Below are positions 1-9,349 of a DNA stretch of 64,000 bases, one piece after another. Made by a program: the position numbers and the translations under genes. The DNA comes from Chlorobiaceae bacterium (GTDB taxonomy: Bacteria; Bacteroidota; Chlorobiia; Chlorobiales; Chlorobiaceae). The notes beneath the pieces were generated by a model. It did no database searches, had not been told where the DNA came from, and was given only the letters and a program-made list of their open reading frames with translations. Every line of letters starts with the position of its first letter. Within the stretch, counting starts at the first letter, position 1. The stretch lies in NCBI GenBank assembly GCA_013334965.1, contig JAAXWO010000013.1, forward strand, positions 16,860 to 80,859, written 5' to 3'.

Positions 1-1125
1 GTTTGTCGCCGCGACGATGCGGACGTCTGTCTTGATGGTTTTCGTGCCTCCGAGGCGCTCGAACTCCTTTTCCTGGATGATTCTCAGGAGTTTGGCCTGG
101 ATGGGCAGGCTGAGTTCGCCGACTTCGTCGAGGAAGATGCTGCCTCCATTTGCGAGCTCGAACCGCCCCTGGCGCAGTGCCGACGCACCCGTGAAAGCGC
201 CCTTCTCGTGACCGAAAAGTTCGCTTTCGACGATGCTTTCCGGCAGGGCTGCGCAGTTGAACTTGATGAACGGCTTGCCTGCCCTCAGGCTCTTGAAGTG
301 GATGGCGTTGGCCACAAGCTCCTTGCCTACGCCGCTTTCGCCGAGGATAAGGGCCGTTGCGCTTGTTCTTGAGATTTTGTCGATCATCCTGAAGAGCGAT
401 ATCATCGGCTTCGAATTTCCGATGATGTTCGCCGGTCGTTCGATCTCCATGAACTCCTCTTCGAACTCGTCATCAAGCCTTGCAATGGGGGCGACGGGCG
501 TTTGAGGTTGGGGGTGCGGCTGCCTGTGTCTGGCCGGCTGGTACTCTTCTTCGGCGTCCAGCTGCTTCAGTCGCACAGCCTGCGAGATCATGGCTGCGAT
601 GATCGAGAGCAGGTCGACATAATACTGGAGGATATCCTTGCGTGTCTCTTCGGCCTTTGCTTTTTTGGCTGTTCCGTCAGCTGAGGGCGTCGGAATGCGC
701 CTGTCGGCGCTCAGGGTGCCAATGATTTCGGTGCCGGCCTTGATGGGGACGCAGATGAAGCAAAGCTCCTCTTTTTTTTCCCTTGACCTCGATCGGGTCC
801 TGTCCAGAAACATCGGTTCTTCGTTGATGCGTGGCACTACCGCCGGTTTTCCGGTTTCGACCACCTGTCCGATGATGCCTTCGCCTACCTTGTACCGGCC
901 GCGCTGGCTCTGTTCTTCTGTAAGGCCGAACGATTCGTTGATGACGATCTCGTCAGTTCCCCGGTTCAGTATGGTGACCATGCCACGGAGCATGTTCATG
1001 TGCTCCGACAAGATGAAAAGCACAAGCCTGAGGACCTTGCTGATGTCCTCTTCGTTGTTGACCGTCCTGCTTACTTCTGCAAGGAGGCTGATGCTGCTCT
1101 GTTCCTGTTCGTGTGCTATGAGCAT
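1..1125 (-). CDS. nifA: Nif-specific sigma-54 activator NifA (partial, 3' end outside window)
   Basis: This is the transcriptional activator of nitrogen fixation genes, working with RNA polymerase carrying sigma-54. The reading frame is open from an ATG at 1125 to the left edge of the window (375 codons). Residues about 5-165 look like a GAF sensor domain ([20 protein letters not shown], then [15 protein letters not shown]). A Gln/Pro-rich linker follows, and then the AAA+ domain with Walker A GESGVGKE, the sigma-54 contact loop GAFTGA, Walker [11 protein letters not shown] and the sensor segment RIVAATN. The C-terminal Fis-type helix-turn-helix lies beyond the edge. The ATG sits only 5 bp after the nifV stop with no clear ribosome site, which suggests translational coupling. 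GAF plus AAA+ together with the neighbour nifV make NifA much more likely than another enhancer-binding protein. Confidence 0.93.
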   Translation of the reverse strand, partial: MLIAHEQEQSSISLLAEVSRTVNNEEDISKVLRLVLFILSEHMNMLRGMVTILNRGTDEIVINESFGLTEEQSQRGRYKVGEGIIGQVVETGKPAVVPRINEEPMFLDRTRSRSREKKEELCFICVPIKAGTEIIGTLSADRRIPTPSADGTAKKAKAEETRKDILQYYVDLLSIIAAMISQAVRLKQLDAEEEYQPARHRQPHPQPQTPVAPIARLDDEFEEEFMEIERPANIIGNSKPMISLFRMIDKISRTSATALILGESGVGKELVANAIHFKSLRAGKPFIKFNCAALPESIVESELFGHEKGAFTGASALRQGRFELANGGSIFLDEVGELSLPIQAKLLRIIQEKEFERLGGTKTIKTDVRIVAATN

Positions 1126-1130
1126 GAATG

Positions 1131-2279
1131 CTAATGGATGGTTAAACGATTCTTCTGGCATTGATCGTAGATGAAGTCGAGCTCGTCAGGCCGAAGCGCC
1201 CTTTTGCTTCTGTCGGCCTGGCTCTTGATCGCTTCAAGCATTTCAAAGGCCTCCTCCCTTGAAACCGTGACCCCTTTTTTCTGGAAGTGCTCCCTGACGG
1301 CGGCTGTGCCCGAGTGCTTGCCAATGACCATTTCGAACTCCTTGCGGCCGACCCTCGACGGGAGGAACGGCTGGTAGGAGAGCGGGTTCTTCAGCAGTGC
1401 GGCACAGTGGATTCCCGATTCGTGCTGGAATGCCGTGCGTCCTACAACAGGTTTCTGTGCCTGGATAGCCCGGCCTGAGGCATTGGCGACGAAATCACAC
1501 AGGGAAGCGAGCTTTGTCGTATCAAGATTTGTTTCGAAACGTCCCGAAAGCTCCAGTGCAACGGCCAGCTCTTCAAGGGCCGCATTACCTGCCCGCTCGC
1601 CGAGGCCGGTGACCGATGCGCTTACAGCATCAAAGCCTGCTTCCAGTGCGGTGAATGCGTTGGCGGTCGCCATGCCCAGATCGTTGTGCGCGTGAAATTC
1701 CAGGGGCAGGGAAGAGCATTGGCGCAGCAGGCCTGCCATTGATATGACGGACCCTGGCGTGGCGATGCCGACGGTGTCGGCAATCCTGACCCTGTCTGCT
1801 CCAGCTTTTACGGCATCGATGACAAAGCGTCGCAGCAGGTCCGTATCGGCCCTGGTCGCGTCCTGACCGCCTACGCTGATGAAACTGAAAATCTCCCTTG
1901 CTTTTGAGACGAGGAGATGCAATTGCTCCTGAACCCATTCGTACTCTTTTCTCATGAGCTCCAGATAGAGTCCGGAGACCGGAAAGCTGATATGCAGCGC
2001 CTCGGTACCGCACAATGCAGCATGCTCGATGTCGGCCATGTTCGCTCGTGCCCACGAGGTGAGCCTTGCTGGTAGCCTCATGGCTGAAATTTCACGGATG
2101 ACATCCCGCTCCGCCGGGCTGATGGCTGGGTAACCAACCTCGATCTCATCGACTCCGGTTTCGGCCAGGAGCTCTGCAATCCGCATTTTTTCCGAACGAC
2201 AGAAGACCACGCCGGGGGCCTGCTCCCCGTCCCTCAGGGTCGTATCGATGATCCAGGGCCTGATGGTCGTTCCAGGCAT
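1131..2279 (-). CDS. nifV: Homocitrate synthase NifV
   Basis: It condenses acetyl-CoA with 2-oxoglutarate to homocitrate, the organic ligand of the nitrogenase FeMo cofactor. The N-terminal DTTLRDGEQ motif is the family signature for metal and 2-oxoacid binding. [11 protein letters not shown] near residue 290 supplies the C-terminal histidine cluster, and IGKHSG follows as in homocitrate and isopropylmalate synthases. The frame can open at 2300 (389 aa), but the ATG at 2279 has an AGGAA ribosome site about 7 nt upstream and gives 382 aa, close to the family norm, so I prefer it. It leads directly into nifA, 5 bp apart, as one transcription unit. A 2-isopropylmalate synthase is the main alternative; the length without a LeuA-type C-terminal regulatory domain, plus the nifA neighbour, argue for NifV. 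Confidence 0.92.
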   Translation of the reverse strand: MPGTTIRPWIIDTTLRDGEQAPGVVFCRSEKMRIAELLAETGVDEIEVGYPAISPAERDVIREISAMRLPARLTSWARANMADIEHAALCGTEALHISFPVSGLYLELMRKEYEWVQEQLHLLVSKAREIFSFISVGGQDATRADTDLLRRFVIDAVKAGADRVRIADTVGIATPGSVISMAGLLRQCSSLPLEFHAHNDLGMATANAFTALEAGFDAVSASVTGLGERAGNAALEELAVALELSGRFETNLDTTKLASLCDFVANASGRAIQAQKPVVGRTAFQHESGIHCAALLKNPLSYQPFLPSRVGRKEFEMVIGKHSGTAAVREHFQKKGVTVSREEAFEMLEAIKSQADRSKRALRPDELDFIYDQCQKNRLTIH

Positions 2280-2499
2280 GGTGTTCCTCGTTCCGGGCAT
2301 TGGTCTTGATTAAGTTAGGCAATTCTTTGTAATGTCGCCATAATTAAGGTAAATATAAAAATAATCCTTAATAAATTAGGGATAAAATGGATGTAATGTT
2401 GATAAATGAGACGAAAATGTAGCATGTTCGGGAGCGCAGGCTTTCGGGACAAGGCAGGTTGAATGGGGATCGTCGTCGGATGGGTTCGAATATGGTGTG
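2280..2499. other. AT-rich intergenic region upstream of nifV
   Basis: About 220 bp between the hpt stop and the chosen nifV start. It is clearly more AT-rich than the flanking genes and must hold the nifV-nifA promoter. I looked for a sigma-54 -24/-12 element (GG-N10-GC) and a NifA upstream site (TGT-N10-ACA) and did not find a convincing copy of either. Confidence 0.4.
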
Positions 2500-3021
2500 T
2501 TATTCGGCCGGGATGGTGATGAAGGGCAATTCCCTGTAGAGGCCTCCGGCATCGAGCCCATAGCCTGCGACGAAGAGTTCGGGGATCGTGAATCCGACGT
2601 AGTCCGCTTCGGCGTCGATCTTTCTGGCTGACGGCTTGTCGAGCAGGGCGCATATTTTCATGGACGCAGGTCTCAGTCGCAGCAGCTCGTCAACGATGCG
2701 GGAGAGGGTCCGGCCGGTATCGATGATGTCTTCGACGAGCAGGACGTTTCGTCCCTCAAGGTCGAGGTCGTGATGGAGCGTTACTGTTCCGGAGGAACTC
2801 CGGCGCTTTCCGTAGCTGGAGGCGCGTATGAATTCGATTCGGCAGGGGATGGTGATCCGGCGAACAAGATCGGCGGCGAAAATGAACGCTCCGTTCAGCA
2901 CGCAAATTACCGTCAGTTCGTCAGTTCCGGCAAAGTCCCCCGAAATGGCCCGTCCCATCTCTTTGATCCGTTGATCGATGCTTTCGGCAGGGATGTATTC
3001 CAAAAACGGTCTTTGCTCCAT
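2500..3021 (-). CDS. hpt: Hypoxanthine phosphoribosyltransferase
   Basis: A purine salvage enzyme that transfers the phosphoribosyl group of PRPP to hypoxanthine or guanine, giving IMP or GMP in the cytoplasm. At 173 aa it is typical of bacterial Hpt. The PRPP-binding loop VLLVEDIIDTGRTL lies near residues 94-107, and the earlier AFIFAADLVRRI and later DYVGFTIPE segments are family-typical (the latter stacks on the purine ring). An AGGAT element precedes the ATG. It is transcribed towards nifV with a 220-bp AT-rich gap between, so it is probably a separate unit. A purine permease at 33608-34909 could supply its substrate. Confidence 0.92.
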   Translation of the reverse strand: MEQRPFLEYIPAESIDQRIKEMGRAISGDFAGTDELTVICVLNGAFIFAADLVRRITIPCRIEFIRASSYGKRRSSSGTVTLHHDLDLEGRNVLLVEDIIDTGRTLSRIVDELLRLRPASMKICALLDKPSARKIDAEADYVGFTIPELFVAGYGLDAGGLYRELPFITIPAE

Positions 3022-3178
3022 GTTGTCTATCCTGTCTTGAATATTCGAATCGGATATAAATATATTCTGAAGAGATCGATTTGTTGTGTATGAATTTGCG
3101 ATCGAGCCTTATCGATACAGGGGCTGGTGAGCTTCAGTGTGGTATGTTTTATCTCTTTCAATCAAATCAAGTTCCCCT

Positions 3179-3973
3179 ATGAATTACCCAGGCAGGATCA
3201 TTCGTAAAGGAGAGCAGGACGCCCAGATCGTCAAAGCGGTTAAAGAACAGCTCAATACAATGCTCGGTATCGGAGGCGATGCCTCGTTGAGGCTCGACCC
3301 TGACAATCCCTCTTACGGCAGCAAGATGGTTCAGACCGTCAAACTGTTCCAGGCCCGCCATGCCGATGCAGAGGGCAGGCCTCTCAAACAGGACGGCCAG
3401 ATTGGTTCACTTACCTGGCAGGCCCTGTTTGGTTCAGAATCGGTCGTCGTGCGTGACACTGTTTCTGATGAATATCTCGCATCTGTGCTTTTACAGGCTT
3501 CGGAAGCGGAGCGAAAGAGGGTACGCGAGATTCCCGTCAATTCCAACCGGGGACCTGATGTGGAAGAGTACCTGCATCGCGTCGGTGTCCCACCGGGCAA
3601 CTCATGGTGCTGTGCCTTCGTTTACTGGTGCTTTGATGAAGCGGCAAAGTCAAGGGATCGCCTCAATCCCATGGTGAGGACCGCCGGTTGCCTGGATCAC
3701 TGGAATCGCGCTGCTGCTGTTGGCGCTGCCCGTATCGCGAGCCGGGATGCAGTGAACACTCCCTCACTCGTCCAGCCGGGTATGGTGTTCATCATGGATC
3801 ATGGTGCAGGGCGGGGCCATACCGGTCTTGTGGAGAGGGTCGAAGGGGGTTTGATCACTACCATAGAAGGGAATACCGATGTCAGCAAAACACGTGAAGG
3901 CGGTGGAGTCTACCGGCTTACCCGGAAGATGCTGGAGGTGAACAAGGGGTTCATCGACTATTCGGGCGTTTAG
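3179..3973 (+). CDS. Peptidoglycan-binding / CHAP-domain amidase
   Basis: A putative cell-wall hydrolase of about 264 aa. The first 80 residues resemble a peptidoglycan-binding domain (VKLFQARHADAEGRPLKQDG, then IGSLTWQALFG). The C-terminal half is an NlpC/P60-CHAP-like cysteine hydrolase fold: NSWCCAFVYWCF carries the probable catalytic Cys144 or Cys145, and GHTGLVERV carries His214. The frame opens at 3137, but the ATG at 3179 starts just ahead of the recognisable domain. No Shine-Dalgarno element is evident there and no signal peptide is visible, so it may be cytoplasmic until released, or exported by another route. A phage-endolysin origin is possible, but no other phage gene is nearby. 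Confidence 0.75.
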   Translation: MNYPGRIIRKGEQDAQIVKAVKEQLNTMLGIGGDASLRLDPDNPSYGSKMVQTVKLFQARHADAEGRPLKQDGQIGSLTWQALFGSESVVVRDTVSDEYLASVLLQASEAERKRVREIPVNSNRGPDVEEYLHRVGVPPGNSWCCAFVYWCFDEAAKSRDRLNPMVRTAGCLDHWNRAAAVGAARIASRDAVNTPSLVQPGMVFIMDHGAGRGHTGLVERVEGGLITTIEGNTDVSKTREGGGVYRLTRKMLEVNKGFIDYSGV

Positions 3974-4121
3974 GTCCCTGGTCATGTTTGTGGATTTTTC
4001 CGGAACGTAACGATAAGGATGCCGGGTTAGAGTTATAAGTCCTCTATCTTTGGTTCACGAGAGGAACGCATTGTATGAATCCATGCAGTGTGACCTTGTA
4101 ATTTTCCGGGGAGGATGACCA

Positions 4122-5309
4122 ATGAAGCCAATCATTACCATACTTGCCGTCAACACAGGCTCTTCGAGCATAAAGTTTTCGCTCTATGAAAGCGGTTCGA
4201 CCGAAGAGCTTGTTTTTTCCGGTATGCTTACCAGGATCGGTCTGAAGGACGGTAGGTTTTCAGTCAAGGATCCTGAAGGAAATTTTATCGATTGTGAACG
4301 GGCGGATGTCCCGGATCATCAGGCGGCCTGTCGGCGTGTGTTTTCATGGGTTCAGGTCCATGGTCATAGCGTTCCGGATGCCATCGGTCACCGCATGGTG
4401 CATGGAGGGCCCAGGCATACGTCCCCGGAAAAGGTTACACCTGAACTGCTCACATCGATTTCTGAACTTGTTCCTTATGCCCCCGAACACCTTCCCCAGG
4501 CGTTGAACGCTGCCCGGCATGCTACGGCCATGTTTCCGGGCGTGCTGCAGGTAGCCTGCTTCGATACGGCTTTCCACAGTTCCATGCCCTCCGTTGCCCG
4601 CCTTTATCCCATTCCTGAACCCTATCGAAGTGAGGGCGTGCAGAAGTATGGGTTTCACGGCCTCTCCTATGAATACATTCTCGGCGAACTTGCCGCGCAT
4701 AAGGAAAAAGTTGCCCGTAAGGGCAGGATAATCATTGCCCATCTCGGCCATGGGGCGAGTATGGTCGCAGTGAGGGACGGCAAGAGCGTTGAAACGACCA
4801 TGGGGTTTTCTCCGGCAGGCGGATTGGTGATGGGAACCCGTACAGGTGATCTTGATCCGGGCGTCATCCTTTTTCTTCTGCAGCAGGACAGGCTGAGTCC
4901 TGCGGCAATCAAGGATATGGTGAACAGAAGGTCTGGGATGCTCGGGGTATCCGGACTCAGCGACGATATGCGTGACCTTCTCGAAGCCGAAAAACAGAAC
5001 GAGATGGCCCATGCAGCCATTGAGCTTTTCTGCTATCAGGCGCGAAAGCAGATCGGGGCTTTGTCTGCTGTGCTTGGCGGGCTCGATATGCTTGTCTTTA
5101 CGGGAGGTATCGGGGAGCATGCTGCAGAAATACGAAGGCGCATCTGTTCGGGGCTTGAGTTTCTCGGCATAAGGATCGATCGCAAGAACAACTCTGGAAA
5201 CCTTGAGGTTATTTCCCCGGATTCTGCCCCCGTGAGTGTCAGGGTAATGCAAACCAACGAAGAGCTGACGATTGTGCGTCAGACAAGGAGGGTCGTCGAA
5301 GGGTATTGA
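4122..5309 (+). CDS. ackA: Acetate kinase
   Basis: It interconverts acetyl phosphate plus ADP with acetate plus ATP. At 395 aa it has the usual family length. The acetate-kinase signature NTGSSSIKFSLY lies at residues 9-20, HLGHGASM and GFSPAGGLVMGTRTGDLD near 207-245 form the nucleotide and phosphate sites, and FTGGIGEHAAEIR near 328-340 is the C-terminal signature. A GGGGAGGA ribosome site precedes the ATG. The phosphoketolase gene follows within 82 bp in the same orientation, so acetyl phosphate made by that enzyme would be used here for substrate-level phosphorylation. Confidence 0.96.
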   Translation: MKPIITILAVNTGSSSIKFSLYESGSTEELVFSGMLTRIGLKDGRFSVKDPEGNFIDCERADVPDHQAACRRVFSWVQVHGHSVPDAIGHRMVHGGPRHTSPEKVTPELLTSISELVPYAPEHLPQALNAARHATAMFPGVLQVACFDTAFHSSMPSVARLYPIPEPYRSEGVQKYGFHGLSYEYILGELAAHKEKVARKGRIIIAHLGHGASMVAVRDGKSVETTMGFSPAGGLVMGTRTGDLDPGVILFLLQQDRLSPAAIKDMVNRRSGMLGVSGLSDDMRDLLEAEKQNEMAHAAIELFCYQARKQIGALSAVLGGLDMLVFTGGIGEHAAEIRRRICSGLEFLGIRIDRKNNSGNLEVISPDSAPVSVRVMQTNEELTIVRQTRRVVEGY

Positions 5310-5391
5310 CGTTACGGTTCCCGCCATTGAATTGCTTGCGGGCATCGTGGACATGAACTGATTGAAACAAACTGATCACCGGAATGAACTG

Positions 5392-7761
5392 ATGAACAAT
5401 ACACCGCTGTCACCCACAGAACTCGAACTGATCAACGCATACTGGAGGGCTGCCAACTATTTGTCCGTAGGCCAGATTTACCTGATGGACAACCCCATGC
5501 TGAAGCAGCCGCTCGCCAAAGAGCAGGTAAAACCTCGCCTCCTCGGACACTGGGGCACAACACCCGGCCTGAACTTCATTTATGTGCACCTGAATCGCAT
5601 TATCAAGGCGCGCGATCTTGACATCGTTTACATTGCCGGACCTGGTCACGGCGGCCCGGCGCTCGTAGCCAATGTCTGGCTGGAGGGTACCTACAGCGAA
5701 TACTATCCCGAAATTTCGTTCGACGAATCCGGAATGAAAAAGCTCTTTCGGCAATTTTCATTTCCGGGAGGTATCCCGAGCCACGTCGCGCCGGAGACTC
5801 CGGGTTCGATTCATGAAGGGGGAGAGCTGGGTTATTCAATGTCGCACGCTTTCGGTGCGGTGTTCGACAATCCTGACCTGATCACGGCCTGCGTCATCGG
5901 TGACGGCGAGGCTGAGACAGGAGCCCTTGCCACGGCATGGCACAGCAACAAGTTCCTGAACCCGAAGCGTGATGGAGCGGTGCTGCCGATCCTGCACCTC
6001 AACGGTTACAAGATCGCCAATCCGACAGTGCTGGCGCGTATACCGCACGAAGAGCTTGAAAGCCTTATGATCGGATACGGATACAAACCCTTTTTCGTGG
6101 AGGGCGATGATCCGGAAGCGATGCATCAGGCGATGGCTGCTACCTTTGATCTTTGTTTCGACGAAATAGCTGCGATCCAGCATCGGGCGAGGAAGGAGGG
6201 TATTGCCGACCGCCCCCTGTGGCCCATGATCGTTCTGCGATCCCCAAAAGGGTGGACCGGCCCGAAGATGGTGGACGGAAAGCAGGCGGAAGGAAGTTGG
6301 CGTTCCCACCAGGTGCCGTTCAGCGAAGTAAGGGAAAACCCGGAGCATCTGAAACTGCTTGAGTCATGGATGCGAAGCTATCGGGCCGAAGAGCTTTTCA
6401 CCCCGGACGGCACCCTTCTGCCTGAACTGCAGGCCCTTGCTCCGAAAGGCAGGAAGCGAATGGGTGACAATCCCCACGCCAACGGCGGCATTCTCCTGAA
6501 AGATCTTCGCATGCCCGATTTCCGGAGCTACGCGCTCGATGTGCCTTCGCCCGGTTCCGTGATGGCCGAGACTCCCAAGCCGATGGCAAGGTTTCTTCGC
6601 GATGTGATGAAGCTCAACGAAAAGTCCTCCAATTTTCGTGTTTTCGGGCCGGATGAGACAGCGTCGAACCGTCTTGGCGATCTTTTTGAGGAGACCGCAC
6701 GTACCTGGATGGCGGAGCGGATAGCCGGCGACGACTTTCTCTCACCCGATGGCAGGGTGATGGAGATCCTGTCGGAACATACTTGCCAGGGGTGGCTGGA
6801 AGGATACCTTCTGACCGGCCGACACGGCTTTTTCTCATGCTACGAGGCATTCATCCATATCATCGACTCGATGTTCAACCAGCACGCCAAGTGGTTGAAG
6901 ATCACCGACAGTGAAATACCCTGGCGCCGTCCGATAGCCTCACTGAACTACTTCCTTACCTCCCATGTATGGAGGCAGGACCATAACGGCTTTTCCCATC
7001 AGGATCCCGGCTTCATCGACCATGTAGTGAACAAGAAAGCCGACGTGATCCGCGTCTACCTGCCGCCGGATGCCAATACCCTTCTTTCGGTCACGGATCA
7101 TTGCCTGCGCTCCCGAAACTATATCAATGTGATCGTTGCCGGCAAGCAGCCAGCCTGGCAATGGCTTGACATGGAGTCTGCTGTCCGGCACTGCACCAGC
7201 GGCATCGGTATCTGGGAGTGGGCATCAAGCGATGCGAAAGATGGAGAGCCTGATGTGGTGATGGCATGCGCAGGGGATGTGCCGACCCTTGAAACGCTTG
7301 CTGCGGTGGACATTCTTCGCCAACAGGTGCCTGATCTCAAGGTGAGGGTTATCAACGTTGTGGACCTCATGACCCTGCAGCCGAAGGAAGAGCATCCGCA
7401 TGGCCTCGACGACCGTGATTTCGACGATATGTTCACGACCGACAGGCCGATCATTTTCGCCTATCACGGCTATCCATGGCTGATCCATCGTCTCACCTAC
7501 CGTCGCAAGAACCACGGCAACCTTCACGTCCGTGGATACAAGGAAGAGGGGACGACCACCACTCCATTCGACATGGTCGTCATGAACGACCTGGACCGCT
7601 TCCATCTCGTGGCCGACGTCGTCAATCGAGTCCCCCGGCTGAGGCACAAGGCGGCCTATGTGAAACAATATGTCCGCGATCGTCTGATCGAGCACAAGGA
7701 GTACATCAGGCAATACGGCGAGGATATGCCTGAAATCCGCGATTGGCGTTGGCTGTCCTGA
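5392..7761 (+). CDS. xfp: Xylulose-5-phosphate / fructose-6-phosphate phosphoketolase
   Basis: A thiamine-diphosphate enzyme cleaving xylulose 5-phosphate (and often fructose 6-phosphate) with phosphate into acetyl phosphate plus an aldose phosphate. The 789-aa product begins with the family N-terminus ([18 protein letters not shown]). [17 protein letters not shown] and [17 protein letters not shown] carry thiamine and metal contacts, and [20 protein letters not shown] lies in the second half. A TTG at 5362 could extend it by 10 residues, but the ATG at 5392 fits the family start. It follows ackA directly, and a bidirectional hairpin at 7837-7864 ends the pair. In an autotroph using the reductive TCA cycle, this pair most plausibly serves dark fermentation of stored glycogen (inference). 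Confidence 0.95.
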   Translation: MNNTPLSPTELELINAYWRAANYLSVGQIYLMDNPMLKQPLAKEQVKPRLLGHWGTTPGLNFIYVHLNRIIKARDLDIVYIAGPGHGGPALVANVWLEGTYSEYYPEISFDESGMKKLFRQFSFPGGIPSHVAPETPGSIHEGGELGYSMSHAFGAVFDNPDLITACVIGDGEAETGALATAWHSNKFLNPKRDGAVLPILHLNGYKIANPTVLARIPHEELESLMIGYGYKPFFVEGDDPEAMHQAMAATFDLCFDEIAAIQHRARKEGIADRPLWPMIVLRSPKGWTGPKMVDGKQAEGSWRSHQVPFSEVRENPEHLKLLESWMRSYRAEELFTPDGTLLPELQALAPKGRKRMGDNPHANGGILLKDLRMPDFRSYALDVPSPGSVMAETPKPMARFLRDVMKLNEKSSNFRVFGPDETASNRLGDLFEETARTWMAERIAGDDFLSPDGRVMEILSEHTCQGWLEGYLLTGRHGFFSCYEAFIHIIDSMFNQHAKWLKITDSEIPWRRPIASLNYFLTSHVWRQDHNGFSHQDPGFIDHVVNKKADVIRVYLPPDANTLLSVTDHCLRSRNYINVIVAGKQPAWQWLDMESAVRHCTSGIGIWEWASSDAKDGEPDVVMACAGDVPTLETLAAVDILRQQVPDLKVRVINVVDLMTLQPKEEHPHGLDDRDFDDMFTTDRPIIFAYHGYPWLIHRLTYRRKNHGNLHVRGYKEEGTTTTPFDMVVMNDLDRFHLVADVVNRVPRLRHKAAYVKQYVRDRLIEHKEYIRQYGEDMPEIRDWRWLS

Positions 7762-7836
7762 TAATATTGCGGATTTGGAGGATGGATGGCGGGGGTACCC
7801 CGGCGTCCAGGGGCGATGTCTGGCAGGTTAATGCAA

Positions 7837-7864
7837 AAAGGGCCTCCAATTCAGGAAGCCCTTT
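7837..7864. terminator. Bidirectional intrinsic terminator after xfp
   Basis: Arms AAAGGGCCTCC and GGAAGCCCTTT pair with one mismatch around a 6-nt loop. A-rich sequence lies upstream and T-rich sequence downstream. It lies between convergent xfp and the DUF4136 lipoprotein gene, so it can serve both. Confidence 0.75.
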
Positions 7865-7903
7865 GTAAAAAGATCTATTTTTCAATCTATCGGCTTGCAT
7901 CCG

Positions 7904-8506
7904 TCATGGGTTGCCTTGTTTCAGAAGTGGTGGAAACTGGATGAGAAGTTTGGCTACGACATCGTCGAGTTCCTTGTGCAACTCTTCAGATGAATCGTAA
8001 TGTTTGAGGATCCCACGAGCTACGCCGCGCCAGGCCAGGTCGCCGCTTCTTGTGTCTATGATGTCAATGATCAATGTCCCTTCTTCATAAAAGGTAAGGT
8101 TCGGATAGGCTCCGTATGGATCGTAACCGACGGTGTAGCCTCCCCAGTGTCTTCCCCTGTAGTAGCCCGGTCGATAGATTAATCCTGCTTGCGGAGGGCC
8201 GACGGCCACTCTCTCCCGTATCCCGGCATGGATGGATACTGAAAAGTCTCCCGGACGTCCCTCTTGCATGGCGAAACCTTTTGCTGCAAGTTCACGATCG
8301 ACGGCTTTTTTGATGTGTTTGTAAACCAGCGGGTTCTTGACGAGCACATCATCACCTGTTTTCACCGCACTGACGGGAGCCCAGTTATAGTTTCTGTAAT
8401 TGCCGAAACGAATGCTGCTGTCGTAATCGCTGACTATCGAATAAGATGAGCACCCTGCCAGCATCAGAAGGGTGACTATCGAAAATAACCATGATTGAAT
8501 TCGCAT
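7904..8506 (-). CDS. DUF4136-type outer-membrane lipoprotein
   Basis: A 200-aa secreted lipoprotein. The N-terminus is a lipoprotein signal with lipobox LAGC at residues 16-19, so the mature protein starts at Cys19 and, with Ser-Ser following, is expected in the outer membrane. The body (YDSSIRFGNYRNYNWAPV, then LVYKHIKKAVDRELAAKGF and a C-terminal VAKLLIQFPP) matches the DUF4136 family, whose function is unknown. A GGGAG ribosome site precedes the ATG. It stands alone, convergent with xfp. Confidence 0.75.
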   Translation of the reverse strand: MRIQSWLFSIVTLLMLAGCSSYSIVSDYDSSIRFGNYRNYNWAPVSAVKTGDDVLVKNPLVYKHIKKAVDRELAAKGFAMQEGRPGDFSVSIHAGIRERVAVGPPQAGLIYRPGYYRGRHWGGYTVGYDPYGAYPNLTFYEEGTLIIDIIDTRSGDLAWRGVARGILKHYDSSEELHKELDDVVAKLLIQFPPLLKQGNP

Positions 8507-8725
8507 GGTTTCGTCTCCCGGAGTTTTATGATTTTTGATTGCGGAATGTCCGATTGCCTGCCGTCTTCTTCAATGTATTGAGTTAATGACGAAAAAATCC
8601 TTCAAATGGTTTCAGGCAGCGGAAAAAATATGCAAGCAAATTGCCGGGTATGGCGTCAAACAAAAGGGTGTGGAAATGTTTATGCGCATGCCAGGTATGG
8701 TTACAGACTAAAAATGGTTTGAATT

Positions 8726-9016
8726 ATGGAAGAGGTCAGGAAGCTCTATTTTGTAGGCGATCAGGTCAATGGGAGATATCATGAGCCTTTCGGGAGTTAT
8801 GAGGAGGCCCTTGAGCGCTATTATGACGATCTGGCTGAAACCCTGATCATAGAAACGGAACATGACAGGGTCAGGTTGAATGAGGGTATGCACGTAAGGA
8901 CACAGGCTGAAATTTTGGATGAACTCGCCAGGTTTTATTTTATCATGGTTGTTCTTTTCGATACTGACGGGGAGGAGCTGTCGAGCAGAATCCTGCTTGG
9001 GGAAGGTGCGAGCTGA
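8726..9016 (+). CDS. Small hypothetical protein (96 aa)
   Basis: I do not recognise this family. The product is acidic and soluble-looking, with no signal peptide or membrane segment. It starts with a tyrosine-rich segment about a question-like pattern (YEEALERYYDDLAETLI) and ends LFDTDGEELSSRILLGEG. Codon use resembles the neighbours and there is no overlapping alternative on the other strand, which supports it as real. The tatA gene follows 62 bp downstream on the same strand. Confidence 0.6.
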   Translation: MEEVRKLYFVGDQVNGRYHEPFGSYEEALERYYDDLAETLIIETEHDRVRLNEGMHVRTQAEILDELARFYFIMVVLFDTDGEELSSRILLGEGAS

Positions 9017-9078
9017 ACTGCATTTGTTTTCCGTTTATTCTAGGCCATGTTTTAATCATCTGTCCGGAGTGATCTCTT

Positions 9079-9225
9079 ATGGGTATAGGTGGCGTTGAAC
9101 TGTTGCTTGTTCTGCTGGGCGTGCTCGTGCTGTTCGGCGGGAAGAAGATCCCGGAATTGGCGCGGGGCCTCGGAAAAAGCATAAGGGCGTTTAAAAAGGC
9201 GAAGAACGACCCGGAAGGGGAATAG
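9079..9225 (+). CDS. tatA: Twin-arginine translocase subunit TatA/E (48 aa)
   Basis: A pore-forming component of the Tat system, which exports folded proteins across the inner membrane. The 48-codon frame is too short for usual length cut-offs but has the whole family pattern: a short N-terminal segment ([19 protein letters not shown]) forming one membrane helix, the [16 protein letters not shown] hinge with its conserved Phe-Gly and Pro, and an amphipathic Lys/Arg-rich helix (IRAFKKAK). The C-terminal acidic tail is very short, so it lies at the small end for TatA/TatE. TatC is not in the window. GGAG at 9066-9069 is a plausible ribosome site. Confidence 0.9.
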   Translation: MGIGGVELLLVLLGVLVLFGGKKIPELARGLGKSIRAFKKAKNDPEGE

Positions 9226-9349
9226 GCCCCTCATGGGTTTCCTTACCATCGTTTGCCCAGGCTGATACTCATAAATTGAAGCATGCGGACCGTTCTTCGA
9301 AAGGTATTGTTACGGCGCTTCGGCATGCGGAATACTACGATAGTCGTCA

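Noticed and set aside
2280..2499. Sigma-54 promoter upstream of nifV
   Set aside because: A GG and a GC dinucleotide are present near 2330-2350 on the minus strand, but their spacing is 17 rather than 10 bp.
3179..3973. Prophage remnant suggested by the CHAP hydrolase
   Set aside because: No holin, integrase, capsid or other phage gene lies nearby, and flanking genes are core metabolism.
4344..5354. 336-codon minus-strand frame opposite ackA
   Set aside because: A shadow frame; acetate kinase on the plus strand is complete with all motifs.
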